This document shows positions 15,636-24,059 of a stretch of DNA of 64,000 bases, piece after piece. Position 1 is the stretch's first letter, and each line of letters begins with the position of its first letter. The notes beneath the pieces were generated by a model, which saw only the letters and a list, made by a program, of their open reading frames with translations, ran no database searches and had not been told where the DNA came from. The translations under genes and the position numbers were made by a program. This DNA is from Hahella sp. HNIBRBA332 (lineage in GTDB: Bacteria; Pseudomonadota; Gammaproteobacteria; Pseudomonadales; Oleiphilaceae): assembly GCF_030719035.1 (NCBI RefSeq), contig NZ_CP132203.1:186001-250000 (forward strand), in the 5' to 3' direction.

Positions 15636-16487
15636 ATGCTTTTAATTCTTGGAGTGATCGTCGTTCTGGCCAGCGTGTTGGGCGGATATGTGTTGTCGCA
15701 CGGGGAACTGGCCGCCCTGTGGCAGCCTTTCGAGTTAATTATCATCTGCGGCGCGGCGTTTGGCGCCTTTCTTATTTCCAACCCCTTCAAAGTCATCAAA
15801 CAGATCCTTCAATCCATTCCGAAAATGATCATGGGGTCGCCCTTCAATCGGGTAGTGTATATGGATCTGCTCAGTTTGATGTACGACCTGTTTGATAAAG
15901 CGCGGCGCTCCGGCGTTATGGCGATAGAAGCGGACGTGGACGATCCTCTCAACAGTGAAATTTTCAATCGTTATCCCGCCATTGTGCGCATGGATAAACT
16001 GCGTGATTTCATTACCGATTATCTGCGCATAGTGAGCACCGGCAATATGGCTCCCCATGAGTTAGAGGGCTTGATGGACATGGAGCTGGAAACCCGGATG
16101 CAGGAGCTGGAGAAGCCCGCCGATGCAGTTAATCGTGTGGCTGACGCCCTGCCAGGGTTCGGGATTGTCGCCGCCGTATTGGGGATCGTAATCACGATGA
16201 AATCTCTGGGAGGACCGCCTGATGAATTGGGTGTGCATGTCGCCGCCGCTCTGGTTGGGACCTTTCTGGGGATCTTGGCGGCCTATGGGTTTGTCGGCCC
16301 CGCCTCTCACGCGATGCATAACTTGGCGGCGCAGGAAATCAAAGCCTATGAGTGCGTCAAGGTCAGCATACTGGCGACCATGACCGGCCTGGCGCCGCAG
16401 TTGGCTATCGAATTTGGACGCAAGGCCCTGAACTCGGACGTACGTCCGAGTTTTCAGGAACTTAACGATTACGTCCGCTCCAAATAG
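15636..16487 (+). CDS. motA: Flagellar motor stator protein MotA
   Basis: Proton-channel stator subunit with four membrane helices. An upstream TTG would extend the frame by 29 residues, but ATG 15636 gives MLLILGVIVVLASVLGG, the normal MotA start, and 283 aa. The cytoplasmic loop and the GFGIVAAVLGIVITM and ALVGTFLGILAAYGFVGP helices are typical. RBS is weak. Followed after 53 bases by motB. Confidence 0.93.
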   Translation: MLLILGVIVVLASVLGGYVLSHGELAALWQPFELIIICGAAFGAFLISNPFKVIKQILQSIPKMIMGSPFNRVVYMDLLSLMYDLFDKARRSGVMAIEADVDDPLNSEIFNRYPAIVRMDKLRDFITDYLRIVSTGNMAPHELEGLMDMELETRMQELEKPADAVNRVADALPGFGIVAAVLGIVITMKSLGGPPDELGVHVAAALVGTFLGILAAYGFVGPASHAMHNLAAQEIKAYECVKVSILATMTGLAPQLAIEFGRKALNSDVRPSFQELNDYVRSK

Positions 16488-16540
16488 GTGGCGGCGGTCA
16501 TGTCTGAAGCGCACTGGGTGGAGTGTAAAGGAGGTGGGGC

Positions 16541-17527
16541 ATGATGGAGGAACGCCCGCCGATTATCGTCCGTCGCGTCCGCAAAGGTCATCACGCCCAC
16601 GGCGGCGCCTGGAAGGTGGCGTTCGCGGATTTCGCCACTGCCATGATGGCGTTTTTCCTGGTGTTATGGCTGAGCGAGGCCGCCACTGAAGATCAGAAAG
16701 AAGCGATCTCTGGTTATTTCACCGATCCTGTTGGTTTTGAACAAGGCGGCAGCCCTTATGTAATCGACCTCGAAGGCAGTGTCACGGTTACTGTGACTCA
16801 AGATACCGCCGGTAAGCCGCAGGATCAGCCAGATGTGCGCATGCGTGAGGACACTATTCAGGACCTCGCGGCGCAACTTGAACAGCAGAAGCTGACCCGG
16901 CTGATGCAGGAAATCATGACGCAGATAGAGAAAAACCCCAAATTGAATGCATTCAAGGATCAGCTATTGCTGGATATCACGGATGAAGGCTTGCGTATTC
17001 AGATAGTCGACAAACGGCAACGCCCGATGTTCGACAGCGGCCGCTCAGAACTCAGACCCTACTTCGAAGATATTTTGTTCGAACTGGCGAAAAGCATCGC
17101 TAAAGTCAGGAATAAGATCAGCGTTTCCGGCCATACCGATGCTCAGCCTTTTCTGGGCAGAGACAACTACAGTAATTGGGAGCTTTCGGCGGACCGAGCC
17201 AATGCCGCGCGCCGCGCCTTGGTGGAAGGAGGGCTGCCGGAGGGGCGCATGGCGCGGGTGGTCGGATTGGCGTCCTCTGTGCTGTTTGATGAAAAAGAGC
17301 CCTATAACCCGGTCAATCGCCGCATTTCTATTTTAGTCCTGAATAAAAAGACGCAAGAGGATATCGAAGACGCTGAACATGCTGACAGCGCCTATTCCAC
17401 GCCAGATTTACTGGAAGAGCTGGATCGTACTCTGGACCGACAGGGCCGCAAACCAGAATTTGATCCAGACAAAGATCTGCCCGTAGACGATAAGCCCGCG
17501 CCGAACGCAGACGGATTGACCTGGTGA
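16541..17527 (+). CDS. motB: Flagellar motor stator protein MotB
   Basis: 328 residues. Single N-terminal helix with the essential proton-carrying aspartate in VAFADFATAMMAFFLVLWL, a periplasmic linker, and a C-terminal OmpA-like peptidoglycan-binding domain (SGHTDAQPF, SNWELSADRANAARR, NRRISILVL). A strong RBS (AAAGGAGG) precedes ATG 16541; a second ATG follows immediately. Anchors MotA to the cell wall. Ends six bases from the rsgA stop on the other strand. Confidence 0.95.
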   Translation: MMEERPPIIVRRVRKGHHAHGGAWKVAFADFATAMMAFFLVLWLSEAATEDQKEAISGYFTDPVGFEQGGSPYVIDLEGSVTVTVTQDTAGKPQDQPDVRMREDTIQDLAAQLEQQKLTRLMQEIMTQIEKNPKLNAFKDQLLLDITDEGLRIQIVDKRQRPMFDSGRSELRPYFEDILFELAKSIAKVRNKISVSGHTDAQPFLGRDNYSNWELSADRANAARRALVEGGLPEGRMARVVGLASSVLFDEKEPYNPVNRRISILVLNKKTQEDIEDAEHADSAYSTPDLLEELDRTLDRQGRKPEFDPDKDLPVDDKPAPNADGLTW

Positions 17528-17533
17528 TCAGCC

Positions 17534-18580
17534 TTACAAGTTCTCCTCGTGGATGTCCTGCTCCTGCAGTGACTCTCTGATGCGTAGAAAGCTCTCCATC
17601 CGGCTGGCGAGAATCTCGCCGCTTTCCTGCGCTGACTGCAGGGCGCAGCCGGGCTCCTGGATATGCCGGCAGTTACGGAAGCGGCAATGGCCCAGATGAG
17701 GACGAAATTCGACGAAGCCGTCCTCCAGGGTGCGCTCATCAATATGCCACAAGCCGAACTCCCGGATGCCAGGGGAGTCGATCAAATCGCCGCCGGACGG
17801 AAGGTGAAACAATTTGGCTGTAGTAGTGGTGTGCGTGCCTTTGCGAACATTTTCTGAGAGGTCGCCAACTTTAACGTCCTCGTCCGGCAGCAGCATTTTG
17901 ATCAATGAGGATTTCCCAACCCCTGATTGCCCCACAAAGATGCTGGTCTTATGGGCAAGGTGTTGCTTGAGGTCATCCAGGCCGGATTGAGTGTTAGTGG
18001 ATGCGTCGATCCATTCGTAGCCCAATTGCTGGTATTGATCCTTGAACTGTTGCAGTGTGTCGCGGTTGGCGTCGTTGATCAGATCCTGCTTATTAAGAAT
18101 GATCAGCGGGGGAATGCCAACGGCTTCGGACGCCACCAGATAGCGATCAACCAGATTGTGATGAGGCTCAGGCTCCGCGGCTATGACGATTAGAATCTGA
18201 TCAATGTTGGCGGCGATAGGCTTCAGCTGACCGAATTTGTCTGGGCGCTTTAAAGCCGACTCGCGGGGTTGTCTGGCGACAATGACGCCGGAATTGTCCG
18301 GGGCGGCCCGCCAGATCACTTGGTCGCCAGTGACCAGGGAGTCAATATTGGCGCGAACGTAACAGCGAAATATCTGACCTGCGTGAGGCGGCTCCAGCGC
18401 TTCGACCGCCAGTTGCTGGCCGTAATGGGCGATGATCAGCCCCTCTTGCTCCGCTGACAGTTCTCCTCCGCTCAGTTGACTTTCCAGTTGCGTTTCCTTG
18501 CGGGTTGCACGTTTGGTGCGCTCGTCCTGGATCTTCTGGATACGCCATTTTTGCTGTTTGCTGAGTTTTCGCTTCGCCAT
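17534..18580 (-). CDS. rsgA: Ribosome small-subunit biogenesis GTPase
   Basis: 348 residues: N-terminal OB fold, circularly permuted GTPase (NKQD before GQSGVGKSSLI, then DSPGIREFGL), and a C-terminal zinc knuckle (CRFRNCRH...GC). It checks the decoding centre during late 30S assembly. The basic N-terminus (KRKLSKQQKWRIQ) is normal. Divergent from orn. Confidence 0.95.
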   Translation of the reverse strand: MAKRKLSKQQKWRIQKIQDERTKRATRKETQLESQLSGGELSAEQEGLIIAHYGQQLAVEALEPPHAGQIFRCYVRANIDSLVTGDQVIWRAAPDNSGVIVARQPRESALKRPDKFGQLKPIAANIDQILIVIAAEPEPHHNLVDRYLVASEAVGIPPLIILNKQDLINDANRDTLQQFKDQYQQLGYEWIDASTNTQSGLDDLKQHLAHKTSIFVGQSGVGKSSLIKMLLPDEDVKVGDLSENVRKGTHTTTTAKLFHLPSGGDLIDSPGIREFGLWHIDERTLEDGFVEFRPHLGHCRFRNCRHIQEPGCALQSAQESGEILASRMESFLRIRESLQEQDIHEENL

Positions 18581-18669
18581 AATAGGGGGGCTTAACTATC
18601 CTATGAACTACACTAGTTTAATATACAGCCTGATGGCCTCGGGTATGCATGCTGCTGGCGACGTAAGGC

Positions 18670-18698
18670 TTACAAACGGTTATGGATGCCGCTACACT
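18670..18698 (+). promoter_or_regulatory. Candidate sigma-70 promoter for orn
   Basis: TTACAA, 17 bases, TACACT, about 60 bases before the orn ATG. Consensus match only. Confidence 0.45.
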
Positions 18699-18758
18699 GC
18701 CTGATTTTTCTGATGTCGCCGTTTGACGCCGGTGCTACTGTAAAACGATGGAGAAGTT

Positions 18759-19307
18759 ATGTCACGTCGCGATAACCTGATTTGGATCGACTTGGAGATG
18801 ACCGGGCTGGATCCTGACTCGGACCGAATTATTGAAATGGCGGTGATCGTTACCACCAGCAACCTGGAATTGGTCGCCGAAGGACCGGTTATCGCAGTGC
18901 ATCAGCCAGACAGCGTTATGGCGCTGATGGATGACTGGAATCGTAATACACATGGGACCAGTGGTCTGACGGACCGGGTCAAGGCCAGCACAATCGGAGA
19001 AGCTGAGGCGGAAAAACAGATGCTGGATTTTCTGGCGCAGCATGTGGATGCAGGTTGCTCTCCCATGTGCGGCAACTCCATTGGACAGGACCGCCGCTTT
19101 CTGGCCCGTTATATGAAGGACCTGGAGAAATTTTTCCATTACCGCAATCTGGATGTCAGTACGTTGAAAGAGCTGGCCCGTCGCTGGCGGCCGGAAGTGG
19201 CTGCGGGCATCAAGAAAAAAGGCTCGCATCAGGCGTTGGAGGACATCAGAGAGTCTGTAGAAGAATTGCGTTACTACCGCGAACACTTCCTGCGTTTAAC
19301 GGACTGA
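18759..19307 (+). CDS. orn: Oligoribonuclease
   Basis: 182-residue DEDDh 3'-5' exonuclease that degrades 2-5 nt RNAs and pGpG, the c-di-GMP breakdown product. ExoI motif WIDLEMTGLD, ExoII NSIGQDRRFL, and ExoIII HQALEDIRES are all present. GGAGAAG RBS. Its 3' end overlaps the queG 3' end by 12 bases on opposite strands. Confidence 0.97.
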   Translation: MSRRDNLIWIDLEMTGLDPDSDRIIEMAVIVTTSNLELVAEGPVIAVHQPDSVMALMDDWNRNTHGTSGLTDRVKASTIGEAEAEKQMLDFLAQHVDAGCSPMCGNSIGQDRRFLARYMKDLEKFFHYRNLDVSTLKELARRWRPEVAAGIKKKGSHQALEDIRESVEELRYYREHFLRLTD

Positions 19308-20420
19308 ATATTTTTCCGCTTCCTGCCGCTCCGTTGCATCCGCGAGCGGCTCGCCATGTCGCGCCAGCGCCCAGCGCACATGCTCCTGAACGATGGCGGA
19401 AGGGTGCGATAACTTATCCTTCAATGCGGCAATAATCTCTGGCGACGTCGGCGCATTGCCCAGCGCCACAGCGATATTGCGCAGCCAGCTTTCATGTCCT
19501 GTGCGACGTATCGCAGATCCTTCGGTGTTGCTGAGGAATTCTTCCTCTGTCCATGCAAATAACTCCAGTAATTCCGCGCTGTCGAGACGATGGCGGGGCG
19601 AGAAGTCCTTTTCGCCGGTAAGTCGGGAAAACTTGTTCCAGGGGCAAACCATTTGGCAATCGTCGCAGCCAAAGATGCGGTTGCCCATCATCGGGCGGAG
19701 TTCTTCGGGTATTTCGCCCTTAAGCTCTATCGTTAGATAGGAAATGCAGCGCCGTGCGTCCAGAACATTGGGCGCCACAAATGCTTTAGTGGGGCATAAA
19801 TCCAGGCAGGCGCTGCAACTTCCACAATGGTTTTTGGGGTAGGGCGGGTCGACGGGCAGGGGCAGGTCAGTGAACAGCTCGCCAAGGAAGAAGTAAGATC
19901 CCGCTTTGGGGTTGATCAGCATGGTGTTTTTGCCGATCCAGCCCAGCCCAGCCTTTTGCGCCAACGCCCGTTCCAGCACCGGCGCGCTGTCGACGAAGAC
20001 CCGATAGGCGGACTCCGCAATTTCTTCCTGGATGCGCTTGCCCAGCTGGGCGAGGCGTTTACGCATAAGTTTGTGATAGTCTCTGCCGACGGCGTAGCGG
20101 GAGACGTAGGCGGATTGGTCTTGCTCCAGGAGTGCTTGCGCTACCCCTTTGCTTTCCGGCCAATAGTCCATGCGCACACTGATGACGCGCAGTGTGCCGG
20201 GCAGCAGTTCCGCTGGACGACTGCGCTTGTCGCCATGGTCGGCCATATATCCCATGGAGCCATGATAGCCCTTGCTCAGCCAGTCTTTGAGCGCATCTTC
20301 GTGGCGGCCGAGATTCACATCAGTGACGCCGCACTGCTGAAATCCCAGCTCTTGCGCCCATCCTTTGATGTCGCCCGCCAACTGGTTAAGTTGAGATTGG
20401 CTGTAAGTATCGTTCGTCAT
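19296..20420 (-). CDS. queG: Epoxyqueuosine reductase
   Basis: 374 residues; final step of queuosine synthesis in tRNA, a cobalamin and iron-sulfur enzyme. Two 4Fe-4S sets are visible, CGSCSACLDLCP and CDDCQMVCPW. C-terminal HEAT-like repeats (about 315-365) recognise tRNA. Convergent and overlapping with orn; divergent from nnr. Confidence 0.95.
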   Translation of the reverse strand: MTNDTYSQSQLNQLAGDIKGWAQELGFQQCGVTDVNLGRHEDALKDWLSKGYHGSMGYMADHGDKRSRPAELLPGTLRVISVRMDYWPESKGVAQALLEQDQSAYVSRYAVGRDYHKLMRKRLAQLGKRIQEEIAESAYRVFVDSAPVLERALAQKAGLGWIGKNTMLINPKAGSYFFLGELFTDLPLPVDPPYPKNHCGSCSACLDLCPTKAFVAPNVLDARRCISYLTIELKGEIPEELRPMMGNRIFGCDDCQMVCPWNKFSRLTGEKDFSPRHRLDSAELLELFAWTEEEFLSNTEGSAIRRTGHESWLRNIAVALGNAPTSPEIIAALKDKLSHPSAIVQEHVRWALARHGEPLADATERQEAEKYSVR

Positions 20421-20549
20421 AAGTTACCGCTTTAATCCAGGGGGCTATTGTGACACATCGGCGCATGGTTGTTTACGAAATGGTCTTTTTCGAGTATTTT
20501 GCTAAAATTTACATATGTATAGCGCTATTAATTGAAGTGGATTCTTGAA

Positions 20550-22067
20550 ATGTCACCTGCGCGGGTTTCCCATCCTATGTCGAAGGGCCTATACACGGCG
20601 GCGCAAGTGCGTCAGCTCGACGCGTTGGCCATACAGTCCATGGCGGCTGAAAACGGCTATGAACTGATGCAACGGGCGGGGCGTTCGGCGTTTCGCGCGC
20701 TGATGCGTCGTTGGCCTGAGGCGGCGAGATTGACTCTTTTCTGCGGTGGCGGCAATAACGGCGGCGATGGCTATGTGGTGGCCGAACTGGCGCGCCGTCA
20801 TCACTTACAGGTCGAAGTATTCGCGTTGAGCGATCCTCAGAAATTGCAAGGTGAGGCGTCCCAGGCCTATGCGAGTTGCCGCGCGGCCGGTGTTGACGTG
20901 GCTATGTGGTCCCCTGATTCTTCTATAAGTGGCGACCTCGTGGTCGACGCTATGCTGGGGACCGGACTATCCGGCGCGGTGCGCGCTGACTATGCAGCGG
21001 CGATTAACGCCATCAATGCGGCCGGCAAGCCGATCATCGCCTTGGATATTCCCTCCGGCTTGTGCGCGGACACCGGTATGCCTCTGGGGGCAACCGTGAA
21101 CGCGGCGATGACGGTGACCTTTATCGGTACGAAGCGGGGGTTGCTGACAGGCGAGGCGCCTGACTATGCCGGCGAGCTTGTGTTTGACGACCTGGATGTT
21201 CCCGCTGACATTTACAGTAAGATCCCGGCGGCCTGCCGACGTTCTGATTTTTCACAGGCTGTCGACTTAATGCCTGTTAGAATGCCATCGTCGCACAAAG
21301 GTATGTTTGGCCGAGTTCTAGTGGTTGGCGGCGATACTGGTTTTGGCGGGGCGGCGATCATGGCGGCGGAAGCAGCTTATCGCGCTGGTTGTGGCCTGGT
21401 GTCCTGCGCCACCCGCGCCGCACATGTTGGCGCAGGGCTATCTCGACTACCCGAAGTCATGTTTCGGGAAATCAACAGTCGGGGAGAGCTGTTGGCCATG
21501 CTGGAGTTGGCGGATGTGGTCGCCCTGGGCCCTGGGTTAGGCAAAGAGCCTTGGGGACAAATGTGCCTGCAAACATGCCTCGACGCTGACAAACCTATGG
21601 TCGTCGACGCTGACGCCCTGAATATGATCGCCACTCGTAAGCATCGGCTCAATCCGCGCTCTTTAATGACGCCGCATCCAGGAGAGGCGGCGCGTTTGCT
21701 GGAGTGCTCGGTGGCGGAGGTGATGCGGGATCGCTTTGCGGCGGCGCGAGATTTGGCGAAGGCCTATAATTGTCATGTTTTATTGAAGGGCGTAGGGACA
21801 GTGCTGGCGGCGCCGGATCAAGACGAACTGGTGGTCGTACAGGCGGGCAACCCGGGAATGGCGTGCGGCGGTATGGGCGATGTGTTAACGGGCCTTGCGG
21901 CGGGATTATTGGCGCAGGGCATGACTCCATTGGCGGCGGCTGAACTGGCGGCGGCCTGGCATGGCGCGGCGGCGGACTCCGCGACGGAAAGTGTAGCGCA
22001 GGCCTCTCTAATGGCCGGCGACTTATTAAAGCAGTTAGGGGCGGTAATGCGTGAGGCGACGGTATGA
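20550..22067 (+). CDS. nnr: Bifunctional NAD(P)H-hydrate epimerase/dehydratase
   Basis: Repairs hydrated NAD(P)H. The N-terminal YjeF epimerase domain has the GGGNNGGDGYVV loop; the C-terminal ADP-dependent dehydratase domain has GNPGMACGGMGDVLTG. The frame opens at TTG 20532; ATG 20550 (505 aa) and ATG 20577 (MSKGLYTAAQV, 496 aa) are both plausible, and the latter matches the usual family start better. Overlaps tsaE by four bases (ATGA). Confidence 0.93.
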   Translation: MSPARVSHPMSKGLYTAAQVRQLDALAIQSMAAENGYELMQRAGRSAFRALMRRWPEAARLTLFCGGGNNGGDGYVVAELARRHHLQVEVFALSDPQKLQGEASQAYASCRAAGVDVAMWSPDSSISGDLVVDAMLGTGLSGAVRADYAAAINAINAAGKPIIALDIPSGLCADTGMPLGATVNAAMTVTFIGTKRGLLTGEAPDYAGELVFDDLDVPADIYSKIPAACRRSDFSQAVDLMPVRMPSSHKGMFGRVLVVGGDTGFGGAAIMAAEAAYRAGCGLVSCATRAAHVGAGLSRLPEVMFREINSRGELLAMLELADVVALGPGLGKEPWGQMCLQTCLDADKPMVVDADALNMIATRKHRLNPRSLMTPHPGEAARLLECSVAEVMRDRFAAARDLAKAYNCHVLLKGVGTVLAAPDQDELVVVQAGNPGMACGGMGDVLTGLAAGLLAQGMTPLAAAELAAAWHGAAADSATESVAQASLMAGDLLKQLGAVMREATV

Positions 22068-22555
22068 CGCAGATGCTTTCATCCAGGCAGGTAGTGGCTC
22101 CTGATGAAGAGGCGATGGCGGTATTGGGCGATGAGTTGTCGCAATGCTTTGCTGCGCCCGGCGTGGTCTATTTGCAAGGACAATTAGGCGCGGGCAAAAC
22201 CACGCTGACGCGCGCCATGATGCGTGGCATGGGATATTCAGGTTTGGTTAAGAGTCCCACCTATACTCTGGTCGAACCTTATCAGTTGGAAGATAAGCTG
22301 GTTTTTCATTTTGACCTGTATCGATTAGCGGACCCGGAGGAGCTGGAGTTTCTCGGCATCCGCGACTATTTCCATGAAAATTCGATTTGTTTGGTGGAGT
22401 GGCCTGATAAAGGCGCTCCATTGTTGCCGGAGCCTGACCTGACGGTGGATATTCAAGTGTTGATGAAAGGCCGCAGAATCAAACTGCTGGCGCACACCAC
22501 GCGAGGCTGTCAGTGGCTGGAGGCGTATGATGCAAAGCAGCAGTCCCGGGAGTAA
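22064..22555 (+). CDS. tsaE: tRNA t6A synthesis ATPase TsaE
   Basis: 163 residues. P-loop QLGAGKTTL, the KSPTYTLVEPY motif and the HFDLYRL motif are diagnostic. With TsaB, TsaC and TsaD it makes threonylcarbamoyl-adenosine at position 37 of ANN-decoding tRNAs. Translationally coupled to nnr. Confidence 0.95.
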   Translation: MTQMLSSRQVVAPDEEAMAVLGDELSQCFAAPGVVYLQGQLGAGKTTLTRAMMRGMGYSGLVKSPTYTLVEPYQLEDKLVFHFDLYRLADPEELEFLGIRDYFHENSICLVEWPDKGAPLLPEPDLTVDIQVLMKGRRIKLLAHTTRGCQWLEAYDAKQQSRE

Positions 22556-22584
22556 CGACTATACTGGGCAATGAGGTTTACAAG

Positions 22585-23907
22585 ATGACAGTAGCGCTCA
22601 GACTGATATTACTCAGTGTGATACTGATTTCTTCCATTGCAGGAGCGGCCACGGTCAGTAATGTCCGTGTCTGGCCGGCGCCGGACCATACTCGTTTGGT
22701 TTTTGATATGAGTGGACCAGTGGATCACAAGGTGTTCGCTTTGTCGAAACCGGATCGACTGGTGATTGATATTTCGCAGGCTACTTTGGAGACTGACTTT
22801 TCTGCCGTCAGTTACGAAGGGACGCCAATTCAACGCATCCGTAGCGCCCGTCGCGGCGCCAAGGATTTGCGCGTCGTGCTGGACCTTAGGGAGGGCGTGA
22901 ATCCGAAAAGTTTCGCGTTGCAGCCGAATGACCAATATGGACATCGTTTGGTTATCGATCTGTATGGATCGGGAGGCGCGCAGCAGGTCAAGAAGCAGGC
23001 TGATGATCATACGCAGAAGCGCGATATTGTGGTTGTGATCGACGCCGGCCATGGTGGTGAAGACCCGGGAGCCCTTGGTCCTAAAGGCGTTCGCGAGAAG
23101 GACGTGGTGCTCGCGATTTCACGTGAGTTGCAGGCGTTGTTGGATCAAGAGCGTGGCTTTTCCAGTCGTCTGACGCGTAAAGGCGATTACTTTGTGCCTT
23201 TGCGCAACCGTACTGCGCTGGCTCGTGAATATAACGCCGACTTGCTGGTTTCCGTGCATGCGGACGCCTTCAAGAGCCCGGATGCTAATGGCGCCTCCGT
23301 GTATGCGCTTTCCAAACGCGGCGCCACCAGTGAAACGGCGCGTTGGCTGGCGGAGAAGGAAAATACGTCTGACTTGATTGGCGGTGTTGGCGGGGTGAGC
23401 CTGGAGGATAAGGATCAGGTGCTGGCCGGCGTGTTGTTGGACCTGTCCATGACCGCCAGCCTGAAGGCCAGCCTTACTGTGGGCGACAGCGTGTTGAGGT
23501 CTGTAGGCGGCGTATCTCGTCTGCATAAGAAAAGAGTGGAGCAGGCGGGGTTCGTGGTGTTGAAGTCCCCGGATATTCCCTCCATCCTGGTGGAGACGGG
23601 GTTTATCTCCAACCCCTCCGAAGCTCAGCGACTGAAAACCAGTAAGTACCAAAAGAAAATTGCAGCGGCAATATATGGTGGGCTGCAAAAGTATTTTGTC
23701 GATGCGCCGCCGCCGGGTACCTTGCTGGCTTGGAAAAAGCAGTCAGGGCAAGGCAAGTTGGGGCAGACATATGTCATCGAGAAGGGCGATACGCTCAGCA
23801 GCATCGCCCAGAGAAACAACATCAGTCTTAACGATCTGATGAGTCATAACGGGCTGACTACCGAGTCTCTGCGGATTGGCCAGGTCCTGATAATTCCTAC
23901 TACCTGA
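22585..23907 (+). CDS. amiB: N-acetylmuramoyl-L-alanine amidase (AMIN, amidase_3, LysM)
   Basis: 440 residues. Signal peptide (about 1-21, ending AGA), AMIN domain for septal targeting (about 22-130), zinc amidase_3 domain (about 150-375: VIDAGHGGEDPGA, SVHADAF, LVETGFISNPSEA), and one LysM repeat (about 393-438). Splits septal peptidoglycan during daughter-cell separation. Sits between tsaE and mutL as in many gammaproteobacteria. Confidence 0.95.
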   Translation: MTVALRLILLSVILISSIAGAATVSNVRVWPAPDHTRLVFDMSGPVDHKVFALSKPDRLVIDISQATLETDFSAVSYEGTPIQRIRSARRGAKDLRVVLDLREGVNPKSFALQPNDQYGHRLVIDLYGSGGAQQVKKQADDHTQKRDIVVVIDAGHGGEDPGALGPKGVREKDVVLAISRELQALLDQERGFSSRLTRKGDYFVPLRNRTALAREYNADLLVSVHADAFKSPDANGASVYALSKRGATSETARWLAEKENTSDLIGGVGGVSLEDKDQVLAGVLLDLSMTASLKASLTVGDSVLRSVGGVSRLHKKRVEQAGFVVLKSPDIPSILVETGFISNPSEAQRLKTSKYQKKIAAAIYGGLQKYFVDAPPPGTLLAWKKQSGQGKLGQTYVIEKGDTLSSIAQRNNISLNDLMSHNGLTTESLRIGQVLIIPTT

Positions 23908-23925
23908 TCACGCCTCGCTCCGATA

Positions 23926-23950
23926 AACCGGCGCCTTGTGCGCCGGTTCT
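23926..23950 (+). terminator. Candidate terminator after amiB
   Basis: Stem AACCGGCGC/GCGCCGGTT with a five-base loop, followed by a T-rich but broken tail (CTGTTGTCTG). It implies a separate promoter for mutL or partial read-through. Confidence 0.6.
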
Positions 23951-24059
23951 GTTGTCTGCATACATCTGTTACCATCTGCGGCAATTGCGCGCCTTGACCG
24001 CGGCTCAGTCCGCTCAGAGTCAAGGCGACTTACTTTTTGATAATTTGTCGAAATACCCG

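Noticed and set aside
16062..16514. 150-codon leftward open frame antisense to motA
   Set aside because: Composition typical of antisense frames; motA on the other strand is certain.
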